From Streptomyces sp. F63 (GTDB lineage: Bacteria > Actinomycetota > Actinomycetes > Streptomycetales > Streptomycetaceae): a stretch of DNA of 64,000 nt. Of this stretch, positions 38,322 through 48,641 are shown in pieces (the first letter of the stretch is position 1; each line of letters opens with the position of its first letter). The notes under the pieces were generated by a model. The model saw only the letters and a list, made by a program, of their open reading frames with translations. It ran no database searches and had not been told where the DNA came from. Position numbers and translations under genes: made by a program. The DNA lies in assembly GCF_018070345.1 (NCBI RefSeq), contig NZ_JAGPXX010000014.1, forward strand, positions 62,001 through 126,000, given 5' to 3'.

Positions 38322-38810
38322 CGCCCTCGGCGTTCGCGCACCCCTTGCCGGCGGACGCGTGGGCGGAGCCCGCCCCCTCCCCCGAGCAGGACGGGCTCCG
38401 CGTGTTTCCGAGCCTCTTCGTCCGGGGGGCCGGGATCAAGGGCGCTGGGTGCTCTGTGGCGCGGAGGTGACCGTTCCGGCATGTCCTGATCACGCTGTGC
38501 GCGCCGTGTCGGCAGCCGGTCACCGCTCCGCAACGGCCGTGCTCCGGACGCGCCCGCGGCCGGCCCGTCCGGGGCCTGCCGCCGGCCAACCCGTCCCGAC
38601 GACCCGTCCCGACCGGGACGGATACGGGCGTACCGCCGCCGGCGCGGCGCGTTCTCCGCGGCAGCCGTGTCCCGAACCGGGGACACCCGTGTCGCCGCCG
38701 CGGCGGAACTGACATCCTGAACCCGAACATCCTTGACGGCAGGCGGCGTTACCGGGAGGTCGCGCCGTCGCCGGGTACTTGTGCACACGCGGGGGGAACA
38801 GGGGGAGGCA
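38322..38810. other. Intergenic region between DUF3017 and HTH genes
   Basis: Contains the terminator at 38363-38401 and then about 400 bp with no convincing reading frame. The stretch at 38720-38760 is the most A/T-rich and includes TTGACG at 38734-38739, a possible -35 for the HTH gene, but I could not identify a matching -10. Confidence 0.5.
38363..38401 (+). terminator. Terminator after folD-DUF3017
   Basis: Ten-bp perfect inverted repeat GCGGAGCCCG (38363-38372) and its complement (38392-38401) around a 19-nt C-rich loop. It lies just past the DUF3017 stop. Confidence 0.7.
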
Positions 38811-39977
38811 ATGCCTCGTTGGAAGGTGCTGCCGGAAGAACTGGACCCGCAGATACGGGAGTTCACCGGACAGCTCCGCCGGATCGTCGAGCTCAGCGGT
38901 CTGGGGGTCGGGTCCGTCGCGGACCGCACCGGTTACAGCAAGACCTCGTGGGACCGGTATCTGAACGGCCGTCTGCTGCCGCCGCTGGGAGCCGTGGTGG
39001 CGCTGGCCGAGGTGACGGGCTACGCCATCGGTCCGCTCACGGCACAGTGGGAGCGGGCCGAGGCGGCGTGGGCCCGCGCCGAAGCGGGGCACGATCGCGC
39101 CACGGAACCACCGCCGGAGGCGCCGCCGGGGCACCCGGCGCCGGGGAGGGCGACGACCGGTGGCGCGGCGCCCGGACACCCCGCACCCGCGGCACCTCCG
39201 TACGGGCGGCCGGCCTCCGCGCCCGGGCAGCCCGGGCAGCCGGATCCCGGCCATCCGACGCCCGACACCGTCGCGCTCTCCGTCGTGACCGCCCCGGCCG
39301 GGCCGCGCGGGCCGGACGCGGGCAGCGACGCGCGCTCCGGCGGTGGCCCGCGGCCGGGTGGCGGTGCCCGGCGCGCGCTGCTGCTCGGACTCGGGCTGGC
39401 GGGGGCGCTCGCCGTGACCGCGGGCGCGGTGTTCTTCCTCGGTCTCGGTGACGACGCCCCGGCGGACGGCAAGGCCCGGGTCGCCACCACGCCGACGTCC
39501 GCCCCGGCGGAGCCGGAGCTCCCCGAGGGAGTCGCATGCTCGGGTGACGACTGCACGGGCGAGGACCCGGAGGAGCAGGGCTGCGGCGGCGAGCACGCCG
39601 GCACGGTCGCGGAGGTCCGGGTCGGCGCCGCGTTCGTGGAGATGCGGCACAGCGAGGTCTGCGGTGCGGTCTGGGCACGCATCACCGAGGCGGCCCCGGG
39701 CGATTCGGTGCGGGTCGCCGTGGGGAAGCGGAGCGAGAGCGCCGAGGTCCCCGCGGCGACCGGGACGCAGCCCGGGGTGACGGAGGCCTACACCCGGATG
39801 GTCGCCGCCGGCGAGCCGTCCGACGCCGAGGTGTGCGCGACCACGGCCGCGGGCGCGGAGGACTGCGCGCGGCCCGGCGCCGGCGCGGGCTCCGCGACCT
39901 CCGCCCCGCCGGGCGCCGGGGTCGGGGCCGGCGCCGGGGCACCGGAGACCCCGGGAGGTCCGTCCACCGAGGGGTAG
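38811..39977 (+). CDS. Membrane-anchored HTH protein with DUF2690 domain
   Basis: A 388-aa protein. Residues 1-85 are a Xre-type helix-turn-helix: LRRIVELSGLGVGSVADRTG, YSKTSWDRYLNGRLLPP, AVVALAEVTGYAIGPLTAQW. A long Pro/Gly/Ala linker leads to one TM helix near residues 188-212 (LLLGLGLAGALAVTAGAVFF). The external C-terminal domain has the DUF2690 pattern CSGDDCTGEDPEEQGC and VEMRHSEVCGAVWARI, with four or more Cys likely disulfide-bonded. Cytoplasmic DNA-binding plus outside sensor suggests a one-component transmembrane regulator, common in Streptomyces. ATG at 38811 has a GGGGGAGG site. Target genes unknown. Confidence 0.88.
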   Translation: MPRWKVLPEELDPQIREFTGQLRRIVELSGLGVGSVADRTGYSKTSWDRYLNGRLLPPLGAVVALAEVTGYAIGPLTAQWERAEAAWARAEAGHDRATEPPPEAPPGHPAPGRATTGGAAPGHPAPAAPPYGRPASAPGQPGQPDPGHPTPDTVALSVVTAPAGPRGPDAGSDARSGGGPRPGGGARRALLLGLGLAGALAVTAGAVFFLGLGDDAPADGKARVATTPTSAPAEPELPEGVACSGDDCTGEDPEEQGCGGEHAGTVAEVRVGAAFVEMRHSEVCGAVWARITEAAPGDSVRVAVGKRSESAEVPAATGTQPGVTEAYTRMVAAGEPSDAEVCATTAAGAEDCARPGAGAGSATSAPPGAGVGAGAGAPETPGGPSTEG

Positions 39978-40544
39978 CCGCAGCGCGCGGAGGCCGACCG
40001 CGGCCGCCGGGCACGCCGGTTGGGCTTCGGAGTCCGGGCCCGGAGGTCCGGATGCCCTCCGCCGGTGGCCGGTTCCCACCGGTCCGGCGGGGGGCCGGCC
40101 CCGGTGCGCGGCGGGCCGGCCGCCCTCCGCGGGCGGTGGCCGTCCGTCCGGTTCTTGCCGCCGTCCGGGGCGCATGCTTCCGCGGACCGGGGGCAGACGC
40201 CCGGGCAACCCCCCACGGGTGCGGCACCCCCCGTGGCGGCCGCTCGTCTCCCCCTCCTCGACGAGCGGCCGCCCTCCGCCTGCCCGCCGGGGGTTCGTGC
40301 CCGCGCCGTACGCCGTACCCCGCCGCACCGCCGTACCCCGCCGTACCCCGCCGCACCGCCGTACGGCCGTGCTCCGCCCAGGCCGTGAGCCGGGACACAC
40401 AGGGCGGCAGAGCCCCGCGGACCCGTGGTCGGATAGCCTGACGCCGGTCTTCCCGTAGCGCGTTCTCCCGGGCACAACCGGGCGGGAGACCGAAGATCAC
40501 ATGGGGCAGGGACACCCACCACGACCCGCAGCAGGAGATCGCAC
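39978..40544. other. Intergenic region before mdh with GTACCCCGCCGC repeats
   Basis: A 567-bp region without a convincing gene. At 40311-40375 there are at least five short tandem units of the CGCCGTACC / CCGCACCG kind, a C-rich low-complexity array. The mdh promoter should lie in the last 150 bp, where GGTCGGATAGCCTGACG (40425-40441) is the most promoter-like stretch, but no clear -35/-10 pair was found. Confidence 0.6.
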
Positions 40545-41534
40545 ATGACTCGCACTCCCGTCAATGTCACCGTCACCGGAGCGGCCGGGCAGATCGGCTA
40601 CGCGCTGCTCTTCCGTATCGCCTCCGGTCACCTGCTCGGCGCGGACGTGCCGGTCAAGCTGCGTCTCCTGGAGATTCCGCAGGGGCTGAAGGCCGCCGAG
40701 GGCACCGCGATGGAGCTCGACGACTGCGCCTTCCCGCTGCTGCGCGGCATCGACATCACCGATGACCCGAACGTGGCCTTCGACGGCGCGAACGTGGGCC
40801 TCCTCGTCGGCGCCCGCCCCCGCACCAAGGGCATGGAGCGCGGCGACCTGCTGGAGGCCAACGGCGGCATCTTCAAGCCGCAGGGCAAGGCGATCAACGA
40901 CCACGCCGCGGACGACGTGAAGGTGCTCGTCGTCGGCAACCCGGCCAACACCAACGCGCTCATCGCCCAGGCCGCCGCCCCGGACGTACCGGCCGAGCGG
41001 TTCACCGCGATGACCCGCCTGGACCACAACCGGGCCATCTCGCAGCTCGCGGCGAAGACCGGCGCCGCCGTCTCCGACATCAGGAAGCTGACGATCTGGG
41101 GCAACCACTCCGCCACCCAGTACCCCGACATCTTCCACGCGGAGATCGCGGGCAAGAACGCCGCCGAGGTCGTGAACGACGAGGCCTGGCTCGCCGACAC
41201 CTTCATCCCGACCGTCGCCAAGCGTGGTGCCGCCATCATCGAGGCCCGCGGCGCGTCCTCGGCCGCCTCGGCCGCCAACGCCGCCATCGACCACGTCCAC
41301 ACCTGGGTCAACGGCACCGCCGAGGGCGACTGGACCTCCATGGGCATCCCGTCCGACGGCTCCTACGGCGTCCCGGAGGGCCTGATCTCCTCCTTCCCGG
41401 TGACCTGCGAGGGCGGCCAGTACACGATCGTCCAGGGTCTGGACATCAACGCGTTCTCCCGCACCCGCATCGACGCCTCGGTGCAGGAGCTGGCGGACGA
41501 GCGCGACGCGGTGCGCGGTCTCGGCCTGCTCTGA
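40545..41534 (+). CDS. mdh: Malate dehydrogenase
   Basis: A 329-aa NAD-dependent malate dehydrogenase of the cytosolic-like type 2 group usual in actinobacteria. Motifs: NVTVTGAAGQIGYALLFRIA (dinucleotide binding), ARPRTKGMERGDLLEANGGI (substrate Arg loop), VVGNPANTNALI, MTRLDHNRAISQLA and IWGNHSATQYPDIFHAE with the catalytic His. Converts malate to oxaloacetate in the TCA cycle. Monocistronic by layout: own upstream region and a perfect terminator 43 bp downstream. Confidence 0.98.
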   Translation: MTRTPVNVTVTGAAGQIGYALLFRIASGHLLGADVPVKLRLLEIPQGLKAAEGTAMELDDCAFPLLRGIDITDDPNVAFDGANVGLLVGARPRTKGMERGDLLEANGGIFKPQGKAINDHAADDVKVLVVGNPANTNALIAQAAAPDVPAERFTAMTRLDHNRAISQLAAKTGAAVSDIRKLTIWGNHSATQYPDIFHAEIAGKNAAEVVNDEAWLADTFIPTVAKRGAAIIEARGASSAASAANAAIDHVHTWVNGTAEGDWTSMGIPSDGSYGVPEGLISSFPVTCEGGQYTIVQGLDINAFSRTRIDASVQELADERDAVRGLGLL

Positions 41535-41577
41535 CCTCGCCCCGGTCCGGCCCCCGCTGCCGGGCCCGGCAGCTCTC

Positions 41578-41621
41578 GACGGCCCGCCGCCGGTCGGTGA
41601 CACGACCGGCGGCGGGCCGTC
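41578..41621 (+). terminator. Terminator after mdh
   Basis: Perfect 19-bp inverted repeat: 41578-41596 pairs with 41603-41621, loop GTGACA. The stem is almost entirely G/C. This is the strongest hairpin seen in the window. Confidence 0.92.
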
Positions 41622-41647
41622 GTATGACAGGGGCCGTAACCGAACCG

Positions 41648-41667
41648 TAAGTGAGGAAGAACACTTA
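41648..41667. promoter_or_regulatory. Inverted repeat upstream of the betaine operon
   Basis: TAAGTG (41648-41653), 8-nt spacer, CACTTA (41662-41667), in an A/T-rich patch 113 bp before the aldehyde dehydrogenase start. The shape suits a dimeric repressor of TetR/BetI or similar type. No regulator gene is adjacent, so the binding protein is unknown. Confidence 0.35.
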
Positions 41668-41779
41668 GAGTTAGGTTTTCCGCATACTTTTCGGCCAAGG
41701 GGGGATGGTTCCCCGTCGCCGGTGCCTCAACCCCGTCCGCACCGGCACGCACATCCCAGGCTGAGAAGGTGGAACCCGC

Positions 41780-43282
41780 ATGCCGTCCCCCGACACCCTC
41801 CATATCGACGGCACCTGGCGCCCGGCCGCCTCCGGCGCGACGCGCGAGGTGCTCGACCCCGCGGACGCCACCGTCCTGGCGCGCGTGGCCGAGGGGGACG
41901 CCGAGGACGCGGACGCCGCGGTCGCCGCGGCACGCCGCGCCTTCGACTCCGGGCCCTGGCCCCGGACCCCGGTGGCCGAGCGCGCGGAACTACTGCGCCG
42001 CGTCGCCGCGCTGCTCCAGCGCGACCGCGAGGAGATCGCGCTCATCGAGAGCCGCGACACCGGCAAGACCCTCGAAGAGGGCCGCGTCGACGTCGACGAC
42101 GTGACGGCGGCCTTCCGCTACTTCGCCGACCTGGTGATGAACGAGAGCGGCGGCCGCGTCGTGGACGCGGGCGACCCCGGCGTCCACAGCGTCGTGGTGT
42201 ACGAGCCCGTGGGCGTCTGCGCGCTGATCACCCCCTGGAACTATCCCCTGCTGCAGGCCTCCTGGAAGGTCGCCCCGGCCCTCGCCGCGGGGAACACCTT
42301 CGTCCTCAAGCCCAGCGAGATCACTCCGCTGTCCACCGTCCACCTGGTCCGGCTGCTGGCCGAGGCCGGACTCCCGGACGGGGCCGCGAACCTCGTCACC
42401 GGCCCGGGCGACCCCGTCGGAGCCCGGCTCTCCGAACACCCCGGCGTCGACCTGGTCTCCTTCACCGGGGGCCTGGCCAGCGGCACCAGGGTCGCCCGGG
42501 CCGCCGCCGCCACGGTGAAGAAGGTCGCCCTGGAACTGGGCGGCAAGAATCCCAACGTCGTCTTCGCCGACGCGTGCGCCACCGAGGAGGGCTTCGACAC
42601 CGCCGTCGACCAGGCGCTCAACGCCGCCTTCTTCCACAGCGGCCAGGTCTGCTCGGCCGGCGCCCGCCTCATCGTGGAGGAGTCCCTCCGGGAACGCTTC
42701 GTCACCGAACTCGCCCGCCGCGCCGCCGCGATCAGACTCGGCCGCGGCACCGAGGACGGCGTGGAGTGCGGCCCCCTCGTCTCCGCCCAGCAGCTCGCCA
42801 AGACCGAGATGTACGTCGCCTCCGCCCGCGAGGAGGGAGCCGTCGTGCGGGCCGGCGGCTCCCGGCCGGAACCCTCCGCCGTGCGCCCGGCGACCGGCTA
42901 CTTCTACTCGCCCACCGTCCTGGACGCCTGCCACCGGGGGATGAGGGTCGTCCGCGAGGAGACCTTCGGCCCGCTGCTCACCGTCGAGACCTTCCGTGAC
43001 GAGGACGAGGCGGTCAGCCTCGCCAACGACACCGAGTACGGGCTCGCCGGAGCGGTGTGGACCTCCGACGCGGGCCGCGCCCGGCGCGTCGCCGGACGGC
43101 TGCGCCACGGCACCGTCTGGATCAACGACTACCACCCGTATCTGCCGCAGGCCGAGTGGGGCGGCTTCGGCAAGTCCGGCATCGGCAGGGAGCTGGGCCC
43201 GGCGGGCCTCGCGGAGTACCGCGAGGCCAAGCACATCTACCAGAACCTCAGTCCCCGTCCGCAGCGCTGGTTCGCGGGCTGA
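41780..43282 (+). CDS. betB: Betaine-aldehyde dehydrogenase
   Basis: A 500-aa NAD(P)-dependent aldehyde dehydrogenase. Motifs: ALITPWNYPLLQASWKVAPA, LAAGNTFVLKPSEITPLS, VSFTGGLASGTRVAR, the active-site Glu in KVALELGGKNPNVVFADA, and the catalytic Cys in FFHSGQVCSAGARLIVEE. C-terminal VWINDYHPYLPQAEWGGFGK and SGIGRELG is the pattern of betaine/aminoaldehyde dehydrogenases. With the next gene it would oxidise choline via betaine aldehyde to glycine betaine. ATG at 41780. Substrate assignment rests on the adjacent GMC oxidoreductase and betaine transporter. Confidence 0.9.
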   Translation: MPSPDTLHIDGTWRPAASGATREVLDPADATVLARVAEGDAEDADAAVAAARRAFDSGPWPRTPVAERAELLRRVAALLQRDREEIALIESRDTGKTLEEGRVDVDDVTAAFRYFADLVMNESGGRVVDAGDPGVHSVVVYEPVGVCALITPWNYPLLQASWKVAPALAAGNTFVLKPSEITPLSTVHLVRLLAEAGLPDGAANLVTGPGDPVGARLSEHPGVDLVSFTGGLASGTRVARAAAATVKKVALELGGKNPNVVFADACATEEGFDTAVDQALNAAFFHSGQVCSAGARLIVEESLRERFVTELARRAAAIRLGRGTEDGVECGPLVSAQQLAKTEMYVASAREEGAVVRAGGSRPEPSAVRPATGYFYSPTVLDACHRGMRVVREETFGPLLTVETFRDEDEAVSLANDTEYGLAGAVWTSDAGRARRVAGRLRHGTVWINDYHPYLPQAEWGGFGKSGIGRELGPAGLAEYREAKHIYQNLSPRPQRWFAG

Positions 43283-43345
43283 CCTTCCCGGCCCGCCACC
43301 GCGCCCGTACTCCCGCGCCCCGTTTCCCCAGGAGGAGCACCACCC

Positions 43346-44922
43346 ATGCCACCGTCGTCCGGGACCACCCGCCCCGATCCCACAGCCACCCCCGACTATG
43401 TGATCGTCGGGGGCGGCACCGCCGGCTCGGTGATCGCCTCGCGGCTCGCCGAAGACCCCTCGGTCACCGTCGTCCTCGTCGAGGGCGGCCCGTCGGACAT
43501 CGACCGGCCCGACGTGCTCACCCTGCGCCGCTGGCTGGGCCTGCTCGGCGGCGAGCTGGACTACGACTACCCGACCACGGAGCAGCCGCGCGGCAACTCC
43601 CACATCCGGCACAGCCGGGCCCGGGTCCTCGGCGGCTGCTCCTCGCACAACACGCTCATCAGCTTCAAGCCGCTGCCCGGTGACTGGGACGAGTGGGCCG
43701 AGGCGGGCGCCACCGGCTGGGACGCGGCCGCCATGGAGCCCTACTTCGGCCGGCTGCGCAACAACATCGTCGCCGTGGACGAGAAGGACCGGAACGCCAT
43801 CGCCCGGGACTTCGTCGAGGCCGCCCGCGAGGCCGCCGGCGTCCCCCGCGTCGAGGGATTCAACGAGCGGCCGTTCCACGAGGGCGCCGGCTTCTTCGAC
43901 CTCGCCTACCACCCGGAGACCAACAAGCGCTCCTCCGCCTCCGTGGCCTATCTCCACCCGCACATCGAGGCCGGCGACCGCCCCAACCTCCGCATCCTGC
44001 TGGAGACCTGGGCGTACCGGCTGGAGCTGGACGGCACCCGCGCCACCGGCGTGCACGTCCGCGCCGCGGACGGTACGGAGACGCTGCTGCGGGCCCGGCG
44101 CGAGGTGGTGGTCTGCGCGGGCGCCGTCGACACCCCCCGGCTGCTGCTGCACTCCGGCATCGGCCCGCGCGGAGACCTGGAGGCGCTCGGCATCCCCGTG
44201 GTCCACGACCTGCCGGGGGTGGGGGAGAACCTGCTCGACCACCCGGAGTCGGTGATCGTCTGGGAGACCCACGGGCCCATCCCGGAGAACTCGGCGATGG
44301 ACTCCGACGCGGGCCTCTTCGTCCGCCGGGACCCCGCGTCCCGCGGACCGGACCTGATGTTCCACTTCTACCAGATCCCCTTCACCGACAACCCCGAGCG
44401 GCTGGGCTACGAGAAGCCCCCGCACGGGGTGTCGATGACCCCCAACATCCCCAAGCCGCGCAGCCGCGGCCGGCTCTACCTCACCAGCGCGGACCCCGCG
44501 GTCAAACCGGCCCTCGACTTCCGCTACTTCACGGACGAGGACGACTACGACGGCCGCACCCTGGTGGACGGCATCCGGCTCGCCCGCGAGATCGCGCAGA
44601 CCGAACCCCTCGCCCGCTGGCTGAAGCGCGAGGTGGCCCCCGGCCCGGAGATCACCGGCGACGAGGAGCTCGGCGAGTACGCCCGCAGAGCCGCCCACAC
44701 CGTCTACCACCCGGCCGGCACCTGCCGGATGGGCGCCGCGGACGACCCGCTCGCCGTGGTCGACCCGCAGCTGCGGATCCGGGGCCTGGACGGCATCCGG
44801 ATCGCCGACGCCTCGGTCTTCCCGACCATGACCGCCGTCAACCCGATGATCGGCGTGCTGATGGTCGGGGAGAAGGCCGCGGAACTGCTCGCCGACCCGA
44901 CGACCCCGGGAGATGACACACG

Positions 44923-44926
<4 letters not shown>
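43346..44926 (+). CDS. betA: GMC oxidoreductase, choline dehydrogenase-like
   Basis: A 526-aa FAD enzyme of the glucose-methanol-choline family. The FAD-binding DYVIVGGGTAGSVIASRLAE and VVLVEGGPSDID open the protein; RARVLGGCSSHNTLISFKPL, VVVCAGAVDTPRLLLHSGIG and LPGVGENLLDHPESVIVWE follow; the active-site region is HTVYHPAGTCRMG with NPMIGVLMVGEKAAELLAD at the end. Placement between betB and a glycine-betaine ABC transporter supports choline as substrate. Preceded by an AGGAGGAG-like site, and its stop overlaps the ATPase start (ATGA). Confidence 0.9.
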
Positions 44927-46331
<1,405 letters not shown>

Positions 46332-46335
<4 letters not shown>

Positions 46336-46457
46336 CGGAACCGCGCATCCAGGCCGGCACCCTGCCGGTACCCGCCCGGCCGCGGCCCCCGTTCCCCGCG
46401 TGCCGTCCGGGAAGTCCGGCCGGTCCGGGCCGCACGGCCGAGGGGGCGGCGGCATGA
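46332..46457 (+). CDS. 41-aa bridging ORF between betaine ATPase and permease
   Basis: ATG at 46332 overlaps the ATPase stop (ATGA) and its stop overlaps the permease ATG at 46454 (ATGA). It would encode a 41-residue Pro/Arg/Ala-rich peptide beginning MTEPRIQAGTLPV, with no family resemblance. It could be a real coupling peptide that lets ribosomes pass to the permease gene, or simply an accident of high-G+C DNA. The double 4-bp overlap is what makes it notable. Confidence 0.35.
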
Positions 46458-48538
46458 GCGCGACCACCTCCGAGGCCATGACCCCGCCGGGCTCCGGCCC
46501 CGGTACCGGCAGCGATCCCGGCACCGGCGGCACGCCGGGGGACGGGCGGCAGCCGCAGAAGCGCACCGCCACCGCCGGACGGGCCCGGGCGGCTCTCACC
46601 CGCCTGCCCCGGCTGCCCGCCGGCCGGGCCGCCGTGCTCGCCGCCGTCCTCCTCGTCCTGCTGTCCCTGGCCGCCGCCACCGGGTTCACCGCAACCTGGC
46701 CGTCCGCGCTCCGGGCCGATCCGGCGGAACCGCTGAACGCGCTCAGCGACTGGATCATCGACAACCGGGACACCCACCCCCTGTTCCTGTACTTCCTGCT
46801 GCACCTCAGCAACACGGCCACCGCCTCCGTCGACGCGGTGTACCAGCTGCTGCTGTCCCTGGGCTGGCTCGGCGTGACCGCCGGCGGGGTGCTCCTCGCC
46901 TGGCGGGCCGGCGGTCTCGCGCACCGCACCGGGCTGCGGACCGCCGCGACGGCCTTCGGGGCGTTCGCCGCCTGCGGTCTGCTGGGCATGTGGGAACCCG
47001 CCGTGCTCACCCTCGCCCTGATGGTGGTCGCGGTGGCCGTGGCGGCCGTCACCGGACTGCTGCTCGGGCTGGCCGCCGGTCTCTCCGACCGCGTCCACCG
47101 GCTGCTGCGCCCGGTCCTGGACACCATGCAGGTGCTGCCCGCCTTCGCCTATCTGCTGCCGTTCGTGCTGGTCTTCGGCATCGGCACGCCCGCCGCGCTC
47201 TTCTCCACCGTCATCTACGCCGCGCCGCCGATGGCCCGCCTCACGGCCCTCGGCCTGCGCGGCACCGATGCGGCGGTGCTGGAGGCCTCGGCCTCGCTCG
47301 GCGCGGGCCCGCTCCAGCGGCTGCGGACCGTGCGGATCCCGCTGGCCCGCAGGGACATGCTGCTGGGACTCAACCAGACGATCATGATGGCGCTGTCCAT
47401 GGTGGTCATCGCGGCCCTGGTCGGCGCCGGCGGTCTCGGCGAGGAGATCTACCAGGCGCTGTCGACCGTGGACGTCGGCGAGGCGCTCGCCGCAGGCATC
47501 CCCATCGTGCTCATCGCGATCTGGCTGGACCGCACCACCGCGGCGGCCGGCGCGCGGCTGGACGACACCGGACGCACCGCCGGGCCGCGGCTGCTGCGCG
47601 GGCCCGCCGCGTGGGCCGCGGTCGCCGCGGGGACGGCCGTCGCGGCGGCGGCCGGCCGGTTCCTCACCACCCCGGAGTGGCCGGCGGCGTGGACGTACGA
47701 CATCTCCCCGGCCGTCAACGACTTCAAGAACTCGGTCATCGCGCAGCTCCGGGACGGGCTGCCCGTCGTCGGGGGCACCGAGGTGTGGGCGGCCGCCTTC
47801 ACCGACTGGGTGCTGAACCCGCTGCACGAGGGCCTCGTGGCGCTTCCCTGGTGGCTGGTCCTCCTGCTGGTCGCCGCACTCGCGCTGCAGGTGGGCACGT
47901 GGCGGACCGCGCTCACCGCGGTGCTCGCGATGGCCGCGGTCGGCGTCATGGGGGTGTGGCCGGAGTCCCTGAACACCCTGTCCCAGGTGCTCGCGGCCCT
48001 CGTCCTGACCCTGCTGCTCGGCTTCGCCACGGGCGTCCTCGCGGCCCGGGTCCCGTGGGTGGACCGCGCGCTGCGGCCCGTCCTCGACGCGATGCAGACC
48101 ATGCCGCATTTCGTCTACCTCATCCCGGTGGTGGCGCTGTTCGCCGTCGGGCGGGTGGCCGCCATCGTCGCGGCCGTGGTCTACGCCCTCCCCGCCGTCG
48201 TCCGCATCACCGCCCAGGGCCTGCGCCAGGTGGACCCCGCCGCGGTGGAGGCGGCCCGCTCCCTGGGGGCGAGCGGCACCCAGCTGCTGCGCCAGGTGCA
48301 GCTGCCGCTGGCCCGCCCGGCCCTGCTGCTGGCCGTCAACCAGGGCATCGTCCTCGTTCTCGCGGTGGTCATCGTGGGCGGTCTGGTCGGTGGCGGAGCC
48401 CTCGGTTACGACGTCGTCTACGGCCTCTCCCGCGGCGACCTCGGAGTGGGGCTGGTGGCCGGAGCGGCCATCGTCTGCCTCGGCCTGGTCCTGGACCGCG
48501 TCACCCAGCCCACCGCCGCCCGGCGGAAGGACACCTGA
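46454..48538 (+). CDS. Glycine betaine ABC transporter, fused double permease
   Basis: A 694-aa protein with two permease domains in tandem. First half: TM segments then RLLRPVLDTMQVLPAFAYLL, MARLTALGLRGTDAAVLEAS and ASLGAGPLQRLRTVRIPLAR (EAA loop). Second half repeats the scheme: DRALRPVLDAMQTMPHFVYL, PAVVRITAQGLRQVDPAAVE and SLGASGTQLLRQVQLPLARP. About twelve TM helices in total. Each half resembles OpuAB/ProW, so one polypeptide can replace the usual homodimer. ATG at 46454 has GAGGGGG 8 nt upstream. Acts with the ATPase and the lipoprotein downstream. Confidence 0.93.
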   Translation: MSATTSEAMTPPGSGPGTGSDPGTGGTPGDGRQPQKRTATAGRARAALTRLPRLPAGRAAVLAAVLLVLLSLAAATGFTATWPSALRADPAEPLNALSDWIIDNRDTHPLFLYFLLHLSNTATASVDAVYQLLLSLGWLGVTAGGVLLAWRAGGLAHRTGLRTAATAFGAFAACGLLGMWEPAVLTLALMVVAVAVAAVTGLLLGLAAGLSDRVHRLLRPVLDTMQVLPAFAYLLPFVLVFGIGTPAALFSTVIYAAPPMARLTALGLRGTDAAVLEASASLGAGPLQRLRTVRIPLARRDMLLGLNQTIMMALSMVVIAALVGAGGLGEEIYQALSTVDVGEALAAGIPIVLIAIWLDRTTAAAGARLDDTGRTAGPRLLRGPAAWAAVAAGTAVAAAAGRFLTTPEWPAAWTYDISPAVNDFKNSVIAQLRDGLPVVGGTEVWAAAFTDWVLNPLHEGLVALPWWLVLLLVAALALQVGTWRTALTAVLAMAAVGVMGVWPESLNTLSQVLAALVLTLLLGFATGVLAARVPWVDRALRPVLDAMQTMPHFVYLIPVVALFAVGRVAAIVAAVVYALPAVVRITAQGLRQVDPAAVEAARSLGASGTQLLRQVQLPLARPALLLAVNQGIVLVLAVVIVGGLVGGGALGYDVVYGLSRGDLGVGLVAGAAIVCLGLVLDRVTQPTAARRKDT

Positions 48539-48583
48539 CCACCGCCGGCCCCCTCACGGGCCCCCGCACCACCGCTGTTCGCG

Positions 48584-48617
48584 CACCAACGATGTTCATG
48601 CACCCACGATGTTCATG
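48584..48617 (+). repeat. Tandem 17-bp repeat in leader of the betaine-binding protein
   Basis: CACCAACGATGTTCATG (48584-48600) followed directly by a copy with one change (48601-48617) and a partial third copy, CACCAA. Located 25 bp before the lipoprotein start in the 103-bp gap after the permease. Could bind RNA or protein, or boost expression of the binding protein relative to the permease. Confidence 0.7.
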
Positions 48618-48641
48618 CACCAAAGGATAAGGAACCCTCTT

